Source: an uncultured Coriobacteriaceae bacterium (GTDB lineage: Bacteria; Actinomycetota; Coriobacteriia; Coriobacteriales; Atopobiaceae). From it: a stretch of DNA of 42,519 nucleotides. Positions within the stretch are counted from its first letter, which is position 1. Each line of letters starts with the position of its first letter. The stretch covers positions 94,998 through 137,516 of the forward strand of contig CADCHF010000005.1 of assembly GCA_902801175.1 (NCBI GenBank). Reading direction: 5' to 3'. Positions 25,868-33,320 of this stretch are shown here, piece by piece. The notes below the pieces were generated by a model that did no database searches, was not told the DNA's origin, and saw nothing but the letters and a program-made list of their open reading frames with translations. The position numbers and the translations under genes were made by a program.

Positions 25868-25895
25868 AAAAAAACCGTGACCACTTGGGTCACGG
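25868..25895 (-). terminator. Intrinsic terminator of the glf-GT2 operon
   Basis: On the leftward strand CCGTGACC, a 5-base loop and GGTCACGG are followed by seven T (complement of 25868-25874). It lies 27 bases after the glycosyltransferase stop and separates it from the amidase gene. Confidence 0.92.
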
Positions 25896-25922
25896 CTCCA
25901 GTCGCCCTCTGGCAATCGAGGA

Positions 25923-26957
25923 CTAATTGAACTTCACGAGCTTCTGCGCCACGTGGTAGATGCCCAGCGTCGCCTTCTTGCCCCACTCGCCCGGCAGGTT
26001 GGTCGCAAGACCCACAACGCCCATGCGCGCATGGCGATACATCTTTGGATCAAACTCCTTGAGGTCCTCCCAAAGCTGCACGAGATTCTCCATGGCATCT
26101 TCGGCGTCGCTCATCTTTGAGAAGATCGAGCACACGGCCATCATGAGCGTGAAGTAGTCGAGCATGTAGCTGCGCAGGCGCCGCTCCTCCACGTCGTCGT
26201 ATAGGTGGTAGGCATGCATCATGATGCGCGTAACGCGCAGCTGCTGGTCAATGCGGCTGATCATGACGGTCTCGTTCACCGACTGGTCGCCGCGGCCAAT
26301 AAAGTAGCGATATAGGTCGACATCGAGGTAGTAGATGGTCTTGCAGCGCGGCAGCGGCACGTAGGCATAGATGTTGTCCACGTAGAAGGTGTGGGCCGGC
26401 ATGGGAACGCCACCGTCACGCAGCACGTCGGTTCGGTAGCACAGCGCGTGCATGAGCAGGTTCTGCGTCATGTTGAAGTGGCCGATCTTGTCCCACGAGA
26501 AGATCTTTCTCTGCGGCAGGACGTGATGGTAGTCAATCACCGTCTGCTTGCCGTCCTCAACGTGCTCGTAGACATAGTTAGAGATCACGAGGTCAACGCG
26601 GGTGCCAAACTCAATAAAGTGACGAAGTTTGGCCATGAGCATCGTAAGTGCCTCGGCATCGAGCCAGTCGTCGGAGTCAACGACCTTGAAGTAGGTTCCC
26701 TCGGCGTTCTCGAGCGCCTTGAGGACCGCCATGCCGTGGCCGCCGTTCTCCTGATGGACTGCCTTCACGACCCCGGGGTGCTCGCTCTCCCACTGCTGGG
26801 CCTTCTCGAGCGTGTTGTCCTTGGTGGAACCGTCGTCCACCACCACGATCTGGACATCCTGAGCATAACCCGTGCCTTGCAGAATGGAGCTAATGCAGTG
26901 GTCCATGTACTCTGCAGAGTTGTAGCAAGGGATGCCAAACGTAATAGTTTTTTGCAT
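25923..26957 (-). CDS. GT2-family glycosyltransferase
   Basis: 344 residues. Inverting GT-A fold: ITFGIPCYNSAEYM at the N-terminus, VVVDDGSTKDNT (nucleotide-binding Asp pair), KVVDSDDWLD (metal-binding DxD-type). The C-terminal half is helical without obvious membrane spans, so it is a cytoplasmic or peripheral enzyme. AAGGA precedes the ATG. It is 37 bases downstream of glf on the same strand, which suggests that its donor or product belongs to a galactofuranose-containing surface glycan; donor and acceptor are not readable from sequence. Confidence 0.88.
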   Translation of the reverse strand: MQKTITFGIPCYNSAEYMDHCISSILQGTGYAQDVQIVVVDDGSTKDNTLEKAQQWESEHPGVVKAVHQENGGHGMAVLKALENAEGTYFKVVDSDDWLDAEALTMLMAKLRHFIEFGTRVDLVISNYVYEHVEDGKQTVIDYHHVLPQRKIFSWDKIGHFNMTQNLLMHALCYRTDVLRDGGVPMPAHTFYVDNIYAYVPLPRCKTIYYLDVDLYRYFIGRGDQSVNETVMISRIDQQLRVTRIMMHAYHLYDDVEERRLRSYMLDYFTLMMAVCSIFSKMSDAEDAMENLVQLWEDLKEFDPKMYRHARMGVVGLATNLPGEWGKKATLGIYHVAQKLVKFN

Positions 26958-26994
26958 CTAAACCGTCCTTTTAGGGCTTATGTCGTGCTTGGCG

Positions 26995-28197
26995 CTATCG
27001 GTTGCTGCTAATGAGCTCGTCGGAGAGGTCGAGAGCCGAGGCAACCACGCCGTCCATGTCGTAGTAGCGGTACTCGGCGAGTCGACCGACGCAGTGGAAG
27101 TTGAGGATGCCGTCCACGCGCTCGCGGTAGCGCTGGTAGAGCGCCTGGGTCTCGTCCTCGAGGATCGCGTAGTAGGGCGTCTGGCCGCTGTTGGGCTCGT
27201 AGGCCTTGGAGTACTCGCGCATGATGGTGGTGACCCCGGGGAGCTCCTGGCCCGTCATGAGCTTGAACTCGGTGATGCGGGTGAAGTCCTCGGTGGTGGT
27301 GTAGTTGACCGTGGCCACCGGCTGGAACTGGTCCTGCTCGAGCGTCTCGAACTGCATGTCGAGCGTGCGGTACGGCAGCGCGCCGAGGTCGAGGCCAAAG
27401 AGCTCGTCGAGCGGGCCGGTGTAGACGACCTCGCCGCCAAACGGGCGGTCGCAGACGTAGACCATGTCGTTCTTGACCTCGAGGATGTCGCGCACGTCGA
27501 CGCCGAGGAAGACCGAGATGAGGTCATGGTCGAGCAGGCGCTCGAAGAGCCTCGTGTAGCCCTCGGTCGGCATGCCCTGGTAGGGCGCCGCGGGGAAGTA
27601 GCGGTCGTCGTCGCCCACGAACACCGGCACGCGACCGGTGATGGAGGGGTCGATCTGGTCGGGCGTCTTGCCCCACTGCTTCATCGTGTAGTAGAGGAAG
27701 ACGTTCTCGTAGACGTAGTCAGCCACCTCGGTGAGCTCGGGGTCGTTCTTGGTGCGCAGCTCCATGATGGGGACCTTCTTGTTCTCGCCGAAGGTCGCCA
27801 CGAGCTTCTGGTACAGGCGCTCGCCCTTCTCCTCGCCAAAGGCAAGGCGCAGCGACTGGTGGTTGAACGGCACGGGCATCAGGGTGCCGTGGATGTTGGC
27901 AAGCACCTTGTGCTGGTAGTCGGTCCACTCGGTGAAGCGCGAGAGGAACTCGTGCACGCGGTCGTTGGTCGTGTGGTAGATGTGCGGCCCATACTGGTGG
28001 ATGAGCACGCCCGCGTCGTCGAGACAGTCGTAGGCGTTGCCGGCGATGTGGTTGCGCCTCTCGATGATGGCAACCTTGAAGCCGCACGCCTCGGCGAGCC
28101 TGCGGGCGCAGACCGCTCCTGCGTAGCCAGCTCCAACAACGATGACATCGTATGCCTCTGGGGCAAAGCTCGCGGGCAGTCCCTTGATGATGCTCAT
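26995..28197 (-). CDS. glf: UDP-galactopyranose mutase
   Basis: 400 residues. FAD enzyme that converts UDP-galactopyranose to UDP-galactofuranose. Signatures: VIVVGAGYAGAVCARRLAE (dinucleotide fold), IERRNHIAGNAYD, GPHIYHTTNDRV, VPFNHQSL, QWGKTPDQIDPS and GRLAEYRYYDMD. ATG 28197 is preceded by AAAGGAC; a 52-codon longer reading lacks a ribosome site and crosses the divergent pta promoter region. Presence of the gene implies galactofuranose in a cell-surface polymer. Confidence 0.95.
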   Translation of the reverse strand: MSIIKGLPASFAPEAYDVIVVGAGYAGAVCARRLAEACGFKVAIIERRNHIAGNAYDCLDDAGVLIHQYGPHIYHTTNDRVHEFLSRFTEWTDYQHKVLANIHGTLMPVPFNHQSLRLAFGEEKGERLYQKLVATFGENKKVPIMELRTKNDPELTEVADYVYENVFLYYTMKQWGKTPDQIDPSITGRVPVFVGDDDRYFPAAPYQGMPTEGYTRLFERLLDHDLISVFLGVDVRDILEVKNDMVYVCDRPFGGEVVYTGPLDELFGLDLGALPYRTLDMQFETLEQDQFQPVATVNYTTTEDFTRITEFKLMTGQELPGVTTIMREYSKAYEPNSGQTPYYAILEDETQALYQRYRERVDGILNFHCVGRLAEYRYYDMDGVVASALDLSDELISSNR

Positions 28198-28261
28198 GAA
28201 TGTCCTTTCACGGGGCAGCGACCTGCGTGTCGTGCCATTTCTCTTCAGAAAAATCCCAAGT

Positions 28262-28317
28262 GTGCGCCTTGCGCACGGTTTGAAGTTGCGCACGATTCTA
28301 TCATTGGACTCTATAAT
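28262..28317. promoter_or_regulatory. Divergent glf-pta control region with repeated GCGCAC motif
   Basis: GTGCGC-CTT-GCGCAC (28262-28276) is a palindrome, and a third GCGCAC follows at 28288-28293, 17 bases after the second. A perfect TATAAT -10 box at 28312-28317 faces pta; its -35 is poor (GCGCAC with 18-base spacing, or TTGCGC with 20). The arrangement suggests regulator control of pta. Confidence 0.4.
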
Positions 28318-28399
28318 GGAAACGGTTGGGAGCCAAATGCCCAACTTACGCATATGTCATTCGTCAGACAATGTTAGAAAAAGAGGGGATGTTGACCGC

Positions 28400-29371
28400 A
28401 TGAGTGATTTTCTCAACCGTATGAAGGCTGCTGCCAAGGCAGACAAGAAGACCATCGTCCTTCCCGAGGGCGAGGATCCGCGCACCATCGAGGCTGCCAA
28501 GCAGATCGTGGCCGAGGACCTTGCCAACCTGGTCATCCTGGGCGATCCTGCCGCCATCGATGTTGAGGGCGTCACCGTGATCGACCCCGCAACCGCCGAG
28601 AAGCGCCAGGCCTACGCCGACGCCCTCTACGAGCTCCGCAAGGCCAAGGGCATGACGCCCGAGGCGGCCTATGAGCAGGTTGCCGACGCCACCTACTTTG
28701 GCACCATGATGATCAAGTGCGGCGACGCCGACGGTCTGGTCTCTGGCGCTTGCCACTCCACCGCCAACACCCTGCGCCCGGCGCTGCAGATCCTCAAGAC
28801 CGCCCCTGGCACCAAGCTCGTAAGCTCCTTCTTCATCATGTGCACCCCCACCGAGTATGGCGAGGATGGCACGCTCCTGTTTGCCGACTGCGGCCTCAAC
28901 ATTGCCCCCGACGCCGAGCAGCTCTCCGAGATCGCCATCTCCTCCGCTGCCACCTGGAAGAGCCTCATGAGCGACGAGCCCGTCGTTGCCATGCTCTCCT
29001 ACTCCACCATGGGCTCCGCTGGCGGCGACACCGCCGAGAAGGTCCAAGAGGCCACCCGCCTTGCCAAGGAGAAGGCTCCCGAGCTCGCCCTTGACGGCGA
29101 CCTGCAGCTCGACGCCGCCCTCGAGGCCAGCGTTGGCCTGCTCAAGGCTCCCGAGTCCAAGGTTCCGGGCAACGCCAACATCCTGGTCTTCCCCGACCTT
29201 GCCGCTGGCAACATTGGCTACAAGCTTGTCCAGCGCTTTGCCAAGGCCGAGGCCTATGGCCCCGTCCTGCAGGGCATCGCCCGCCCGGTCAACGATCTCT
29301 CCCGCGGCTGCTCCGCCGAGGACATCGTGGGCGTCGTTGCCATCACCGCCGTCCAGGCCCAGATGGCGTAA
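28400..29371 (+). CDS. pta: Phosphate acetyltransferase
   Basis: 323 residues, the short single-domain form. Converts acetyl-CoA and phosphate to acetyl phosphate for ATP-yielding acetate formation with AckA (9 kb downstream, opposite strand). Signatures: IVLPEGEDPRTIEAA, LGDPAAI, GLVSGACHSTANTLRP, FADCGLNIAPDAEQL, MLSYSTMGSAGGD, VFPDLAAGNIGYKL and RPVNDLSRGCSAEDIV. ATG 28400 has GAGGGG about 10 bases upstream; the longer upstream reading overlaps glf. Confidence 0.95.
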   Translation: MSDFLNRMKAAAKADKKTIVLPEGEDPRTIEAAKQIVAEDLANLVILGDPAAIDVEGVTVIDPATAEKRQAYADALYELRKAKGMTPEAAYEQVADATYFGTMMIKCGDADGLVSGACHSTANTLRPALQILKTAPGTKLVSSFFIMCTPTEYGEDGTLLFADCGLNIAPDAEQLSEIAISSAATWKSLMSDEPVVAMLSYSTMGSAGGDTAEKVQEATRLAKEKAPELALDGDLQLDAALEASVGLLKAPESKVPGNANILVFPDLAAGNIGYKLVQRFAKAEAYGPVLQGIARPVNDLSRGCSAEDIVGVVAITAVQAQMA

Positions 29372-29392
29372 GGTCACGACATAGCCACTCGC

Positions 29393-29431
29393 AGGAGCCC
29401 TGGTACCGGCGGTGCCAGGGCTCCTTTCTTT
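29393..29431 (+). terminator. Intrinsic terminator of pta
   Basis: AGGAGCCCTGGTACC (29393-29407) pairs with GGTGCCAGGGCTCCT (29411-29425) with one mismatch and a very short loop, followed by TTCTTTG. Confidence 0.9.
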
Positions 29432-29574
29432 GCTTGATGAAAGTGAATCTGCCATTTGCGCGGAGACAGCCGCTGTCGAGCTTCGCTGAACAGCGGATTT
29501 GCGAGCAGATATGCCCTCGAAATACACGTCGATAATGGCAGCATCGGTTCAATTGCCGACATGAACGGTTGCGT

Positions 29575-29605
29575 TGCCATGTCCTGACGCCACATGGCAT
29601 ACAAT
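29575..29605 (+). promoter_or_regulatory. Candidate operator and promoter of the split-kinase operon
   Basis: A perfect 8-base inverted repeat TGCCATGT (29575-29582) - 9 bases - ACATGGCA (29592-29599) is directly followed by TACAAT (29600-29605), a good -10 box. No -35 match stands at 17 bases, as expected if an activator bound at the repeat replaces it. Translation begins 66 bases later. The remaining spacer (29432-29574) holds nothing recognised. Confidence 0.45.
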
Positions 29606-29670
29606 TGATTCATTACTTTTGATGCTCATGCTCAGCAGGGCTGCCACGCACGTCCGTCGAAAGGGTCCCC

Positions 29671-29859
29671 ATGGTCAGCGCTGCCATTTCCGACGACGAA
29701 CAGCGCGGCATAGACAACCTCGCATATGTGCGCTCGCTCAGCGAGAGTGACCTGCTTCTTCACGATGGAACGGTCATTCCGATCAGTCGCCGCAGGGCAA
29801 AGCAGGCGCAAAAAGACATGCTCGCTTACTTGTCCGCTCGAACGAAAGACATGACATGA
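29671..29859 (+). CDS. 62-residue C-terminal half of a LytTR DNA-binding domain
   Basis: The segment YVRSLSESDLLLHDGT followed by VIPISRRRAKQ matches the last strands and end helix of LytTR domains, which bind DNA in AgrA/LytR-type response regulators. The receiver domain and the first half of LytTR are absent; in-frame stops lie about 50 bases upstream, and the other upstream frames show no clear remainder. GAAAGGG stands 5 bases before the ATG and the stop overlaps the next start (ATGA), so it is probably translated. It may be a leftover of a lost response regulator kept for coupling, or a functional mini-protein. Confidence 0.5.
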   Translation: MVSAAISDDEQRGIDNLAYVRSLSESDLLLHDGTVIPISRRRAKQAQKDMLAYLSARTKDMT

Positions 29860-30734
29860 GCTACGAGTGGTTCGTCATGCTGCCATCGCTCCTGTTGGCG
29901 CTCATATCCATGCGGTCCCTTTGCCTGATTCTTGATCTTCGCTTTCCACGGACCTATGTCGTGCTCTTCTTGGCCGCATACGTCTTTGACTGCATCTGCG
30001 TGCTTGTAGGTGCTCCGCCGCAGCTTCGCGTTCTGTTCATGAACCCTCTTTCGCACATAGTCCTCCCGCTCGCCTGCTCCAGGGGCAAGCTTCGCTCTCG
30101 GTTCATCCGCGTAGCCACCATTTGGCTTCTGGACCCCGTGGCAGAACTCTCGGGCTTTGCCACGTTTATGCTTCTTGGTGACGACCCCAACTACCAGCGG
30201 GTCGACGCAAGCAATGCCCTTCACGTGGCAATCACCTACCTTGTTGCCATCTCGCTCTACGCTCTCGTCTGCGAGGCGGCCATCACCTTCTTTAGGCACA
30301 GGGACGATCGAGTGGAGAGCGGAATCGCATCTCCGGTGCTGCTGTTCCTCCTCATAAGCCCGCTGAACGTCTACTATCCCCTGCTCACTATTGACAACAA
30401 CTATCTTCCTTTGGCCATGAGCTTTGTCATAGCGAGCTACGGGCTGAGCGCCGGATACGCCTTTCTCGTGCTCAGGGTTGCCAACAACGACCTTCGCCTG
30501 CAGCAGGACCAGGTCAACGAGACCGCAGTCCTTCGCCAGACGCGACATGTGCTTAATAGGATCCGATCCCATACCACGCGAACCGCGGACATGCGGAGGT
30601 TGCGCCATGACCTGGCAAACCAGCTCGAAGTGGTGACGAGCCTCGTCAATTCTGGACATACGGACGAGGCGAGCCGCTACCTTGAGGCACTTGAGCAACG
30701 GGCGAGCGCCCTGGCGGGTGAGCAGCATGAATGA
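29856..30734 (+). CDS. Polytopic membrane sensor ending in a His phospho-acceptor (DHp) domain, no ATPase domain
   Basis: 292 residues. Six or seven hydrophobic spans fill about residues 1-215, as in AgrC-type sensors. A short helical linker leads to MRRLRHDLANQLEVV, an H-box of the GHKL kinase type (HDxxNQ) with His251, and the second DHp helix. The chain ends 42 residues after the His, where a GHKL ATPase domain would normally begin. It is a paralogue of the next gene (shared LRSRxxR, LLGxxxxYxxxDASNA and RRLRHDLANQL). It overlaps the preceding stop by 4 bases and the next start by 8. It could receive phosphate in trans from the ATPase subunit encoded two genes on (inference). Confidence 0.75.
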   Translation: MSYEWFVMLPSLLLALISMRSLCLILDLRFPRTYVVLFLAAYVFDCICVLVGAPPQLRVLFMNPLSHIVLPLACSRGKLRSRFIRVATIWLLDPVAELSGFATFMLLGDDPNYQRVDASNALHVAITYLVAISLYALVCEAAITFFRHRDDRVESGIASPVLLFLLISPLNVYYPLLTIDNNYLPLAMSFVIASYGLSAGYAFLVLRVANNDLRLQQDQVNETAVLRQTRHVLNRIRSHTTRTADMRRLRHDLANQLEVVTSLVNSGHTDEASRYLEALEQRASALAGEQHE

Positions 30735-31629
30735 TGCCTACTCGCAGTTTTATCCCCTCATCGAGATCATCCCGAGCATCCTGCTGGGCCTCATTACCAT
30801 CCGCGCCACGTGCTCAATCCTCGACCTGCGGTCGAATCGCGTCTACGCCGTGTGTCACATGCTCAACGTCGTGGCCAATCTTGCCGCACACACCTTGGGT
30901 ATCCCTGAGTTCTTTCGGGCCTTCGTGCTCAATCCTTCGACCTCGATAATCATGCCCATTGCATACTCCAGAGGTCCCTTGCGCTCGCGCATCTCGCGCA
31001 CGCTCACACTATGCTTCTCTGCCTTGGTCGCCGAGATTCCCAGCATCCTCACGTTTATGATGCTCGGCCACGGGGCCTACTACAGCCAGATCGATGCGAG
31101 CAATGCGTCGGACATTGCGCTCGTCTACTGCGTCACCCTTCTCGGCGCAAGCATCGCGTACGAGACGGTCATACTCCTTTGCCAGAGAATTGACCAGCGT
31201 CACGAGGCCGAGTTTGAAACGCCAGTGCTCGCATTTCTGTTCGTTTGCTTCTTCTTGGCCAACTTCATGGTCGTGCGGCTAGCGTCCCAAGAGCACACCA
31301 ATGTTCTCACCTATCTATCTGTGGGCGTGGCCCTCATTGCGTCGCTCGCCTATGGCTTCCTCTCCCTTGCGCTCACCCAGAGAGATGTGCTTGCCAAGCG
31401 GGACCTCGCCAACAGCACGGCGCGTCTCCGGCAGGAAAAGCACGTGATTGCCCGAATCGTTGAGGGATCGCGTCGCAATGTTGACATGCGGCGCCTGAGG
31501 CACGACCTGGCAAACCAGCTCGACATCGTGTCGGAGCTCATTGCCAAAGGCCACACCGCCCAGGCAGACCATTATCTAAGGGCACTTCAGGAACAGGCAT
31601 CAAGAATCACAGGGAGAAACCGTGCGTAG
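30727..31629 (+). CDS. Second polytopic membrane sensor with His phospho-acceptor (DHp) domain, no ATPase domain
   Basis: 300 residues. Same architecture as its neighbour: about six or seven membrane spans, then VDMRRLRHDLANQLDIV with His259, ending again exactly 42 residues after the His. Sequence identity to the neighbour is clear in patches (YSRGPLRSR against CSRGKLRSR, MMLGHGAYYSQIDASNA against MLLGDDPNYQRVDASNA) but the spans have diverged, so this is an old tandem duplication, perhaps with different signals. It overlaps both neighbours by 8 bases. The start at 30727 is the ATG inside the previous gene's end; a 15-codon longer reading has no ribosome site. Confidence 0.75.
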   Translation: MNDAYSQFYPLIEIIPSILLGLITIRATCSILDLRSNRVYAVCHMLNVVANLAAHTLGIPEFFRAFVLNPSTSIIMPIAYSRGPLRSRISRTLTLCFSALVAEIPSILTFMMLGHGAYYSQIDASNASDIALVYCVTLLGASIAYETVILLCQRIDQRHEAEFETPVLAFLFVCFFLANFMVVRLASQEHTNVLTYLSVGVALIASLAYGFLSLALTQRDVLAKRDLANSTARLRQEKHVIARIVEGSRRNVDMRRLRHDLANQLDIVSELIAKGHTAQADHYLRALQEQASRITGRNRA

Positions 31630-32518
31630 CAGGCGTCTCATCATCGTGCTCACTATTTTGCTCTATGCGCTGCAAGTCTCGGCCATCTTCATGTCTGGAT
31701 CGGCTGGGTCGCGATCAGATTGGTTGTCTTCCATTCAGGCGAGCCTCCTCGTCTCAGTCGCAATCGCCTTGGTTGACTTTGCGGTGGTCCATTATCTCTT
31801 GGCTGCAGTCAAACGCTCCGAGGCTGCCTATGCGTCCAACGTGAGCGGGCGCCTTGAGCAATCGCTCGAGCGTTACCGTGTTGAGTCGGAGCAAGACGAG
31901 ATGTCTGTTAGGGAGGCGGGTCGTGCCATCGAGCACGAGCTCAACGAGGCGCGGCAGGCACTCCAGCGTGGCGATGTCTCTAAGATCAGCTCGCACCTAC
32001 ACGCGAGTCTCGACTTTGCCTCACAGACAAAAACGGTTGCGTGCGAATGCGTCCCAGTTGCCGCGGTGCTGGCGTCCAAAGCGCGCAGCTGCGCGGAAGT
32101 CAACGTAACGCTTGACGCACAGGTAGCGCTGCCTGCGGAAATGCCAATAGACGACATAGAGCTCGCATCGGTCTTCTTCAACCTTATTGACAACGCCCTG
32201 CACGAGTGCGTGGCGCTTGCGCAGGAGGAAGATGCGCCGAAGCCGACCATAACCGTTCGCGCCAACACGTTGGCAGGACAGGTATTTGTCGAGGTGAGCA
32301 ATCCCTGCCGAAGCGGTGCTGAGGGCAAGATGCGCGAGGCGGGCAAAAGTGTCGACTCGACGCGCACGCATGGCTGGGGCGTCGACATCGTCCAAAACGT
32401 CGCCAAAAAGTATCACGGGATTGCCAGCTTTGCTGAGAACAACGGAGTGTTCACTGCCCAGGTGATGCTGCCACTTAGCTCGCCCGAGCAGGCCGATGGC
32501 TCTGGAGCGTCGCAATAG
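31622..32518 (+). CDS. Membrane-anchored GHKL ATPase subunit of a split histidine kinase
   Basis: 298 residues from GTG 31622 (GGGAG upstream). Two hydrophobic spans (about 6-25 and 40-62) and a helical linker lead to a DHp-like helix pair in which the H-box reads IEHELNEA: His105 remains but the Asn of HDxxN is displaced. The ATPase domain follows with N-box FFNLIDNALHEC (Asn187, Asn191) and G-box HGWGVDIVQNVAKKYHG, as in AgrC/CitA-like kinases. This is the only gene of the four with an ATP-binding domain, so it is the likely kinase acting on the two preceding DHp proteins. Self-phosphorylation through His105 is possible but doubtful. Confidence 0.78.
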   Translation: MRSRRLIIVLTILLYALQVSAIFMSGSAGSRSDWLSSIQASLLVSVAIALVDFAVVHYLLAAVKRSEAAYASNVSGRLEQSLERYRVESEQDEMSVREAGRAIEHELNEARQALQRGDVSKISSHLHASLDFASQTKTVACECVPVAAVLASKARSCAEVNVTLDAQVALPAEMPIDDIELASVFFNLIDNALHECVALAQEEDAPKPTITVRANTLAGQVFVEVSNPCRSGAEGKMREAGKSVDSTRTHGWGVDIVQNVAKKYHGIASFAENNGVFTAQVMLPLSSPEQADGSGASQ

Positions 32519-32635
32519 CCTTCTTTGCCCCATATGTTGCCGAACTTCCTATGTGCTCGCCTTTCTCGATGTAAGAGCCGGCGCCTCATAGGGTAGACTG
32601 AACCGCGTTTGGCTCGTACTCACGGAAGGACACAC

Positions 32636-33211
32636 ATGTCTAACGAAGGAAAGAGGGTCAGCGTCCACTACGTTGGCACGCTCGACGATGGAACCAAGTT
32701 TGACTCCTCGCGCGACCGCGGCGAGCCGCTTGAGTTTGTTTGCATGGCCGGCCAGATGATTGCCGGCTTTGACGTGGCCGTTCGCGACATGGAGGTTGGG
32801 CAGACCGTTAACGTGCGCCTGGAGCCCGAGGAGGCCTATGGTCCTCGTCGCGACGACATGATGATTACCCTTCCCCTCGCCCAGCTGCCTGGCGCCGAGA
32901 ACGCCCGCGTAGGAATGCGCGTCATGCTTGCCGACCCCATGGGTCGCCCCATGCCGGCGCTTGTTGCCGCCAAGGACGACACCACCATCACCTTTGACCT
33001 CAACCACGAGATGGCCGGCAAGGCCCTCAACTTTGAGATTGAGCTGCTCGAGGCCTCTGAGGCCGAGGAGCACTGCTGCGGTGGTCGCGGCAAGGGATGC
33101 TGCCACGGCGAGGGCCGCAAGCATCACGAAGACGGCGAGTGCTGCCATGGCGAAGGCCGCGAGGATGACGAGTGCTGCCATGGCGAGGGCTGCTGCCACG
33201 AGGACGAGTAG
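32636..33211 (+). CDS. slyD: SlyD-like FKBP-type peptidyl-prolyl isomerase with Cys/His-rich metal tail
   Basis: 191 residues. The FKBP fold with inserted flap covers about 1-142 (VSVHYVGTLDDGTKFDSS, PLEFVCMAGQMIAGFD, LEPEEAYGPRRDD). The tail 143-191 has five CC pairs (147-148, 155-156, 169-170, 180-181, 186-187) and seven His, built on a repeated CCHGEG unit. In E. coli SlyD a similar tail binds nickel and helps hydrogenase and urease assembly; here a metal-chaperone role is inference, and no such enzyme is nearby. GGAAGGA precedes ATG 32636. Two roles are likely, folding catalyst and metal store. Confidence 0.9.
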   Translation: MSNEGKRVSVHYVGTLDDGTKFDSSRDRGEPLEFVCMAGQMIAGFDVAVRDMEVGQTVNVRLEPEEAYGPRRDDMMITLPLAQLPGAENARVGMRVMLADPMGRPMPALVAAKDDTTITFDLNHEMAGKALNFEIELLEASEAEEHCCGGRGKGCCHGEGRKHHEDGECCHGEGREDDECCHGEGCCHEDE

Positions 33212-33247
33212 AGCCTCCAAGTATCAGAGCTCTTCATAGCAAACGGA

Positions 33248-33289
33248 AACCGGGGAACAGGCTGCAGCCTTGTTCCCCGGTTATTTTAT
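33248..33289 (+). terminator. Intrinsic terminator of slyD
   Basis: AACCGGGGAACA (33248-33259) pairs perfectly with TGTTCCCCGGTT (33271-33282), then ATTTTAT. It is also near the end of the convergent zinc-ribbon gene. Confidence 0.9.
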
Positions 33290-33320
33290 CTGCACCAACG
33301 TGTGTTTTAGAGGATTGGCA

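Noticed and set aside
29374..29613. Leftward 79-codon open frame between pta and the split-kinase operon
   Set aside because: It overlaps the pta terminator, shows no recognised motif, and has no convincing ribosome site. It might hide a remnant, but nothing supports calling it a gene.
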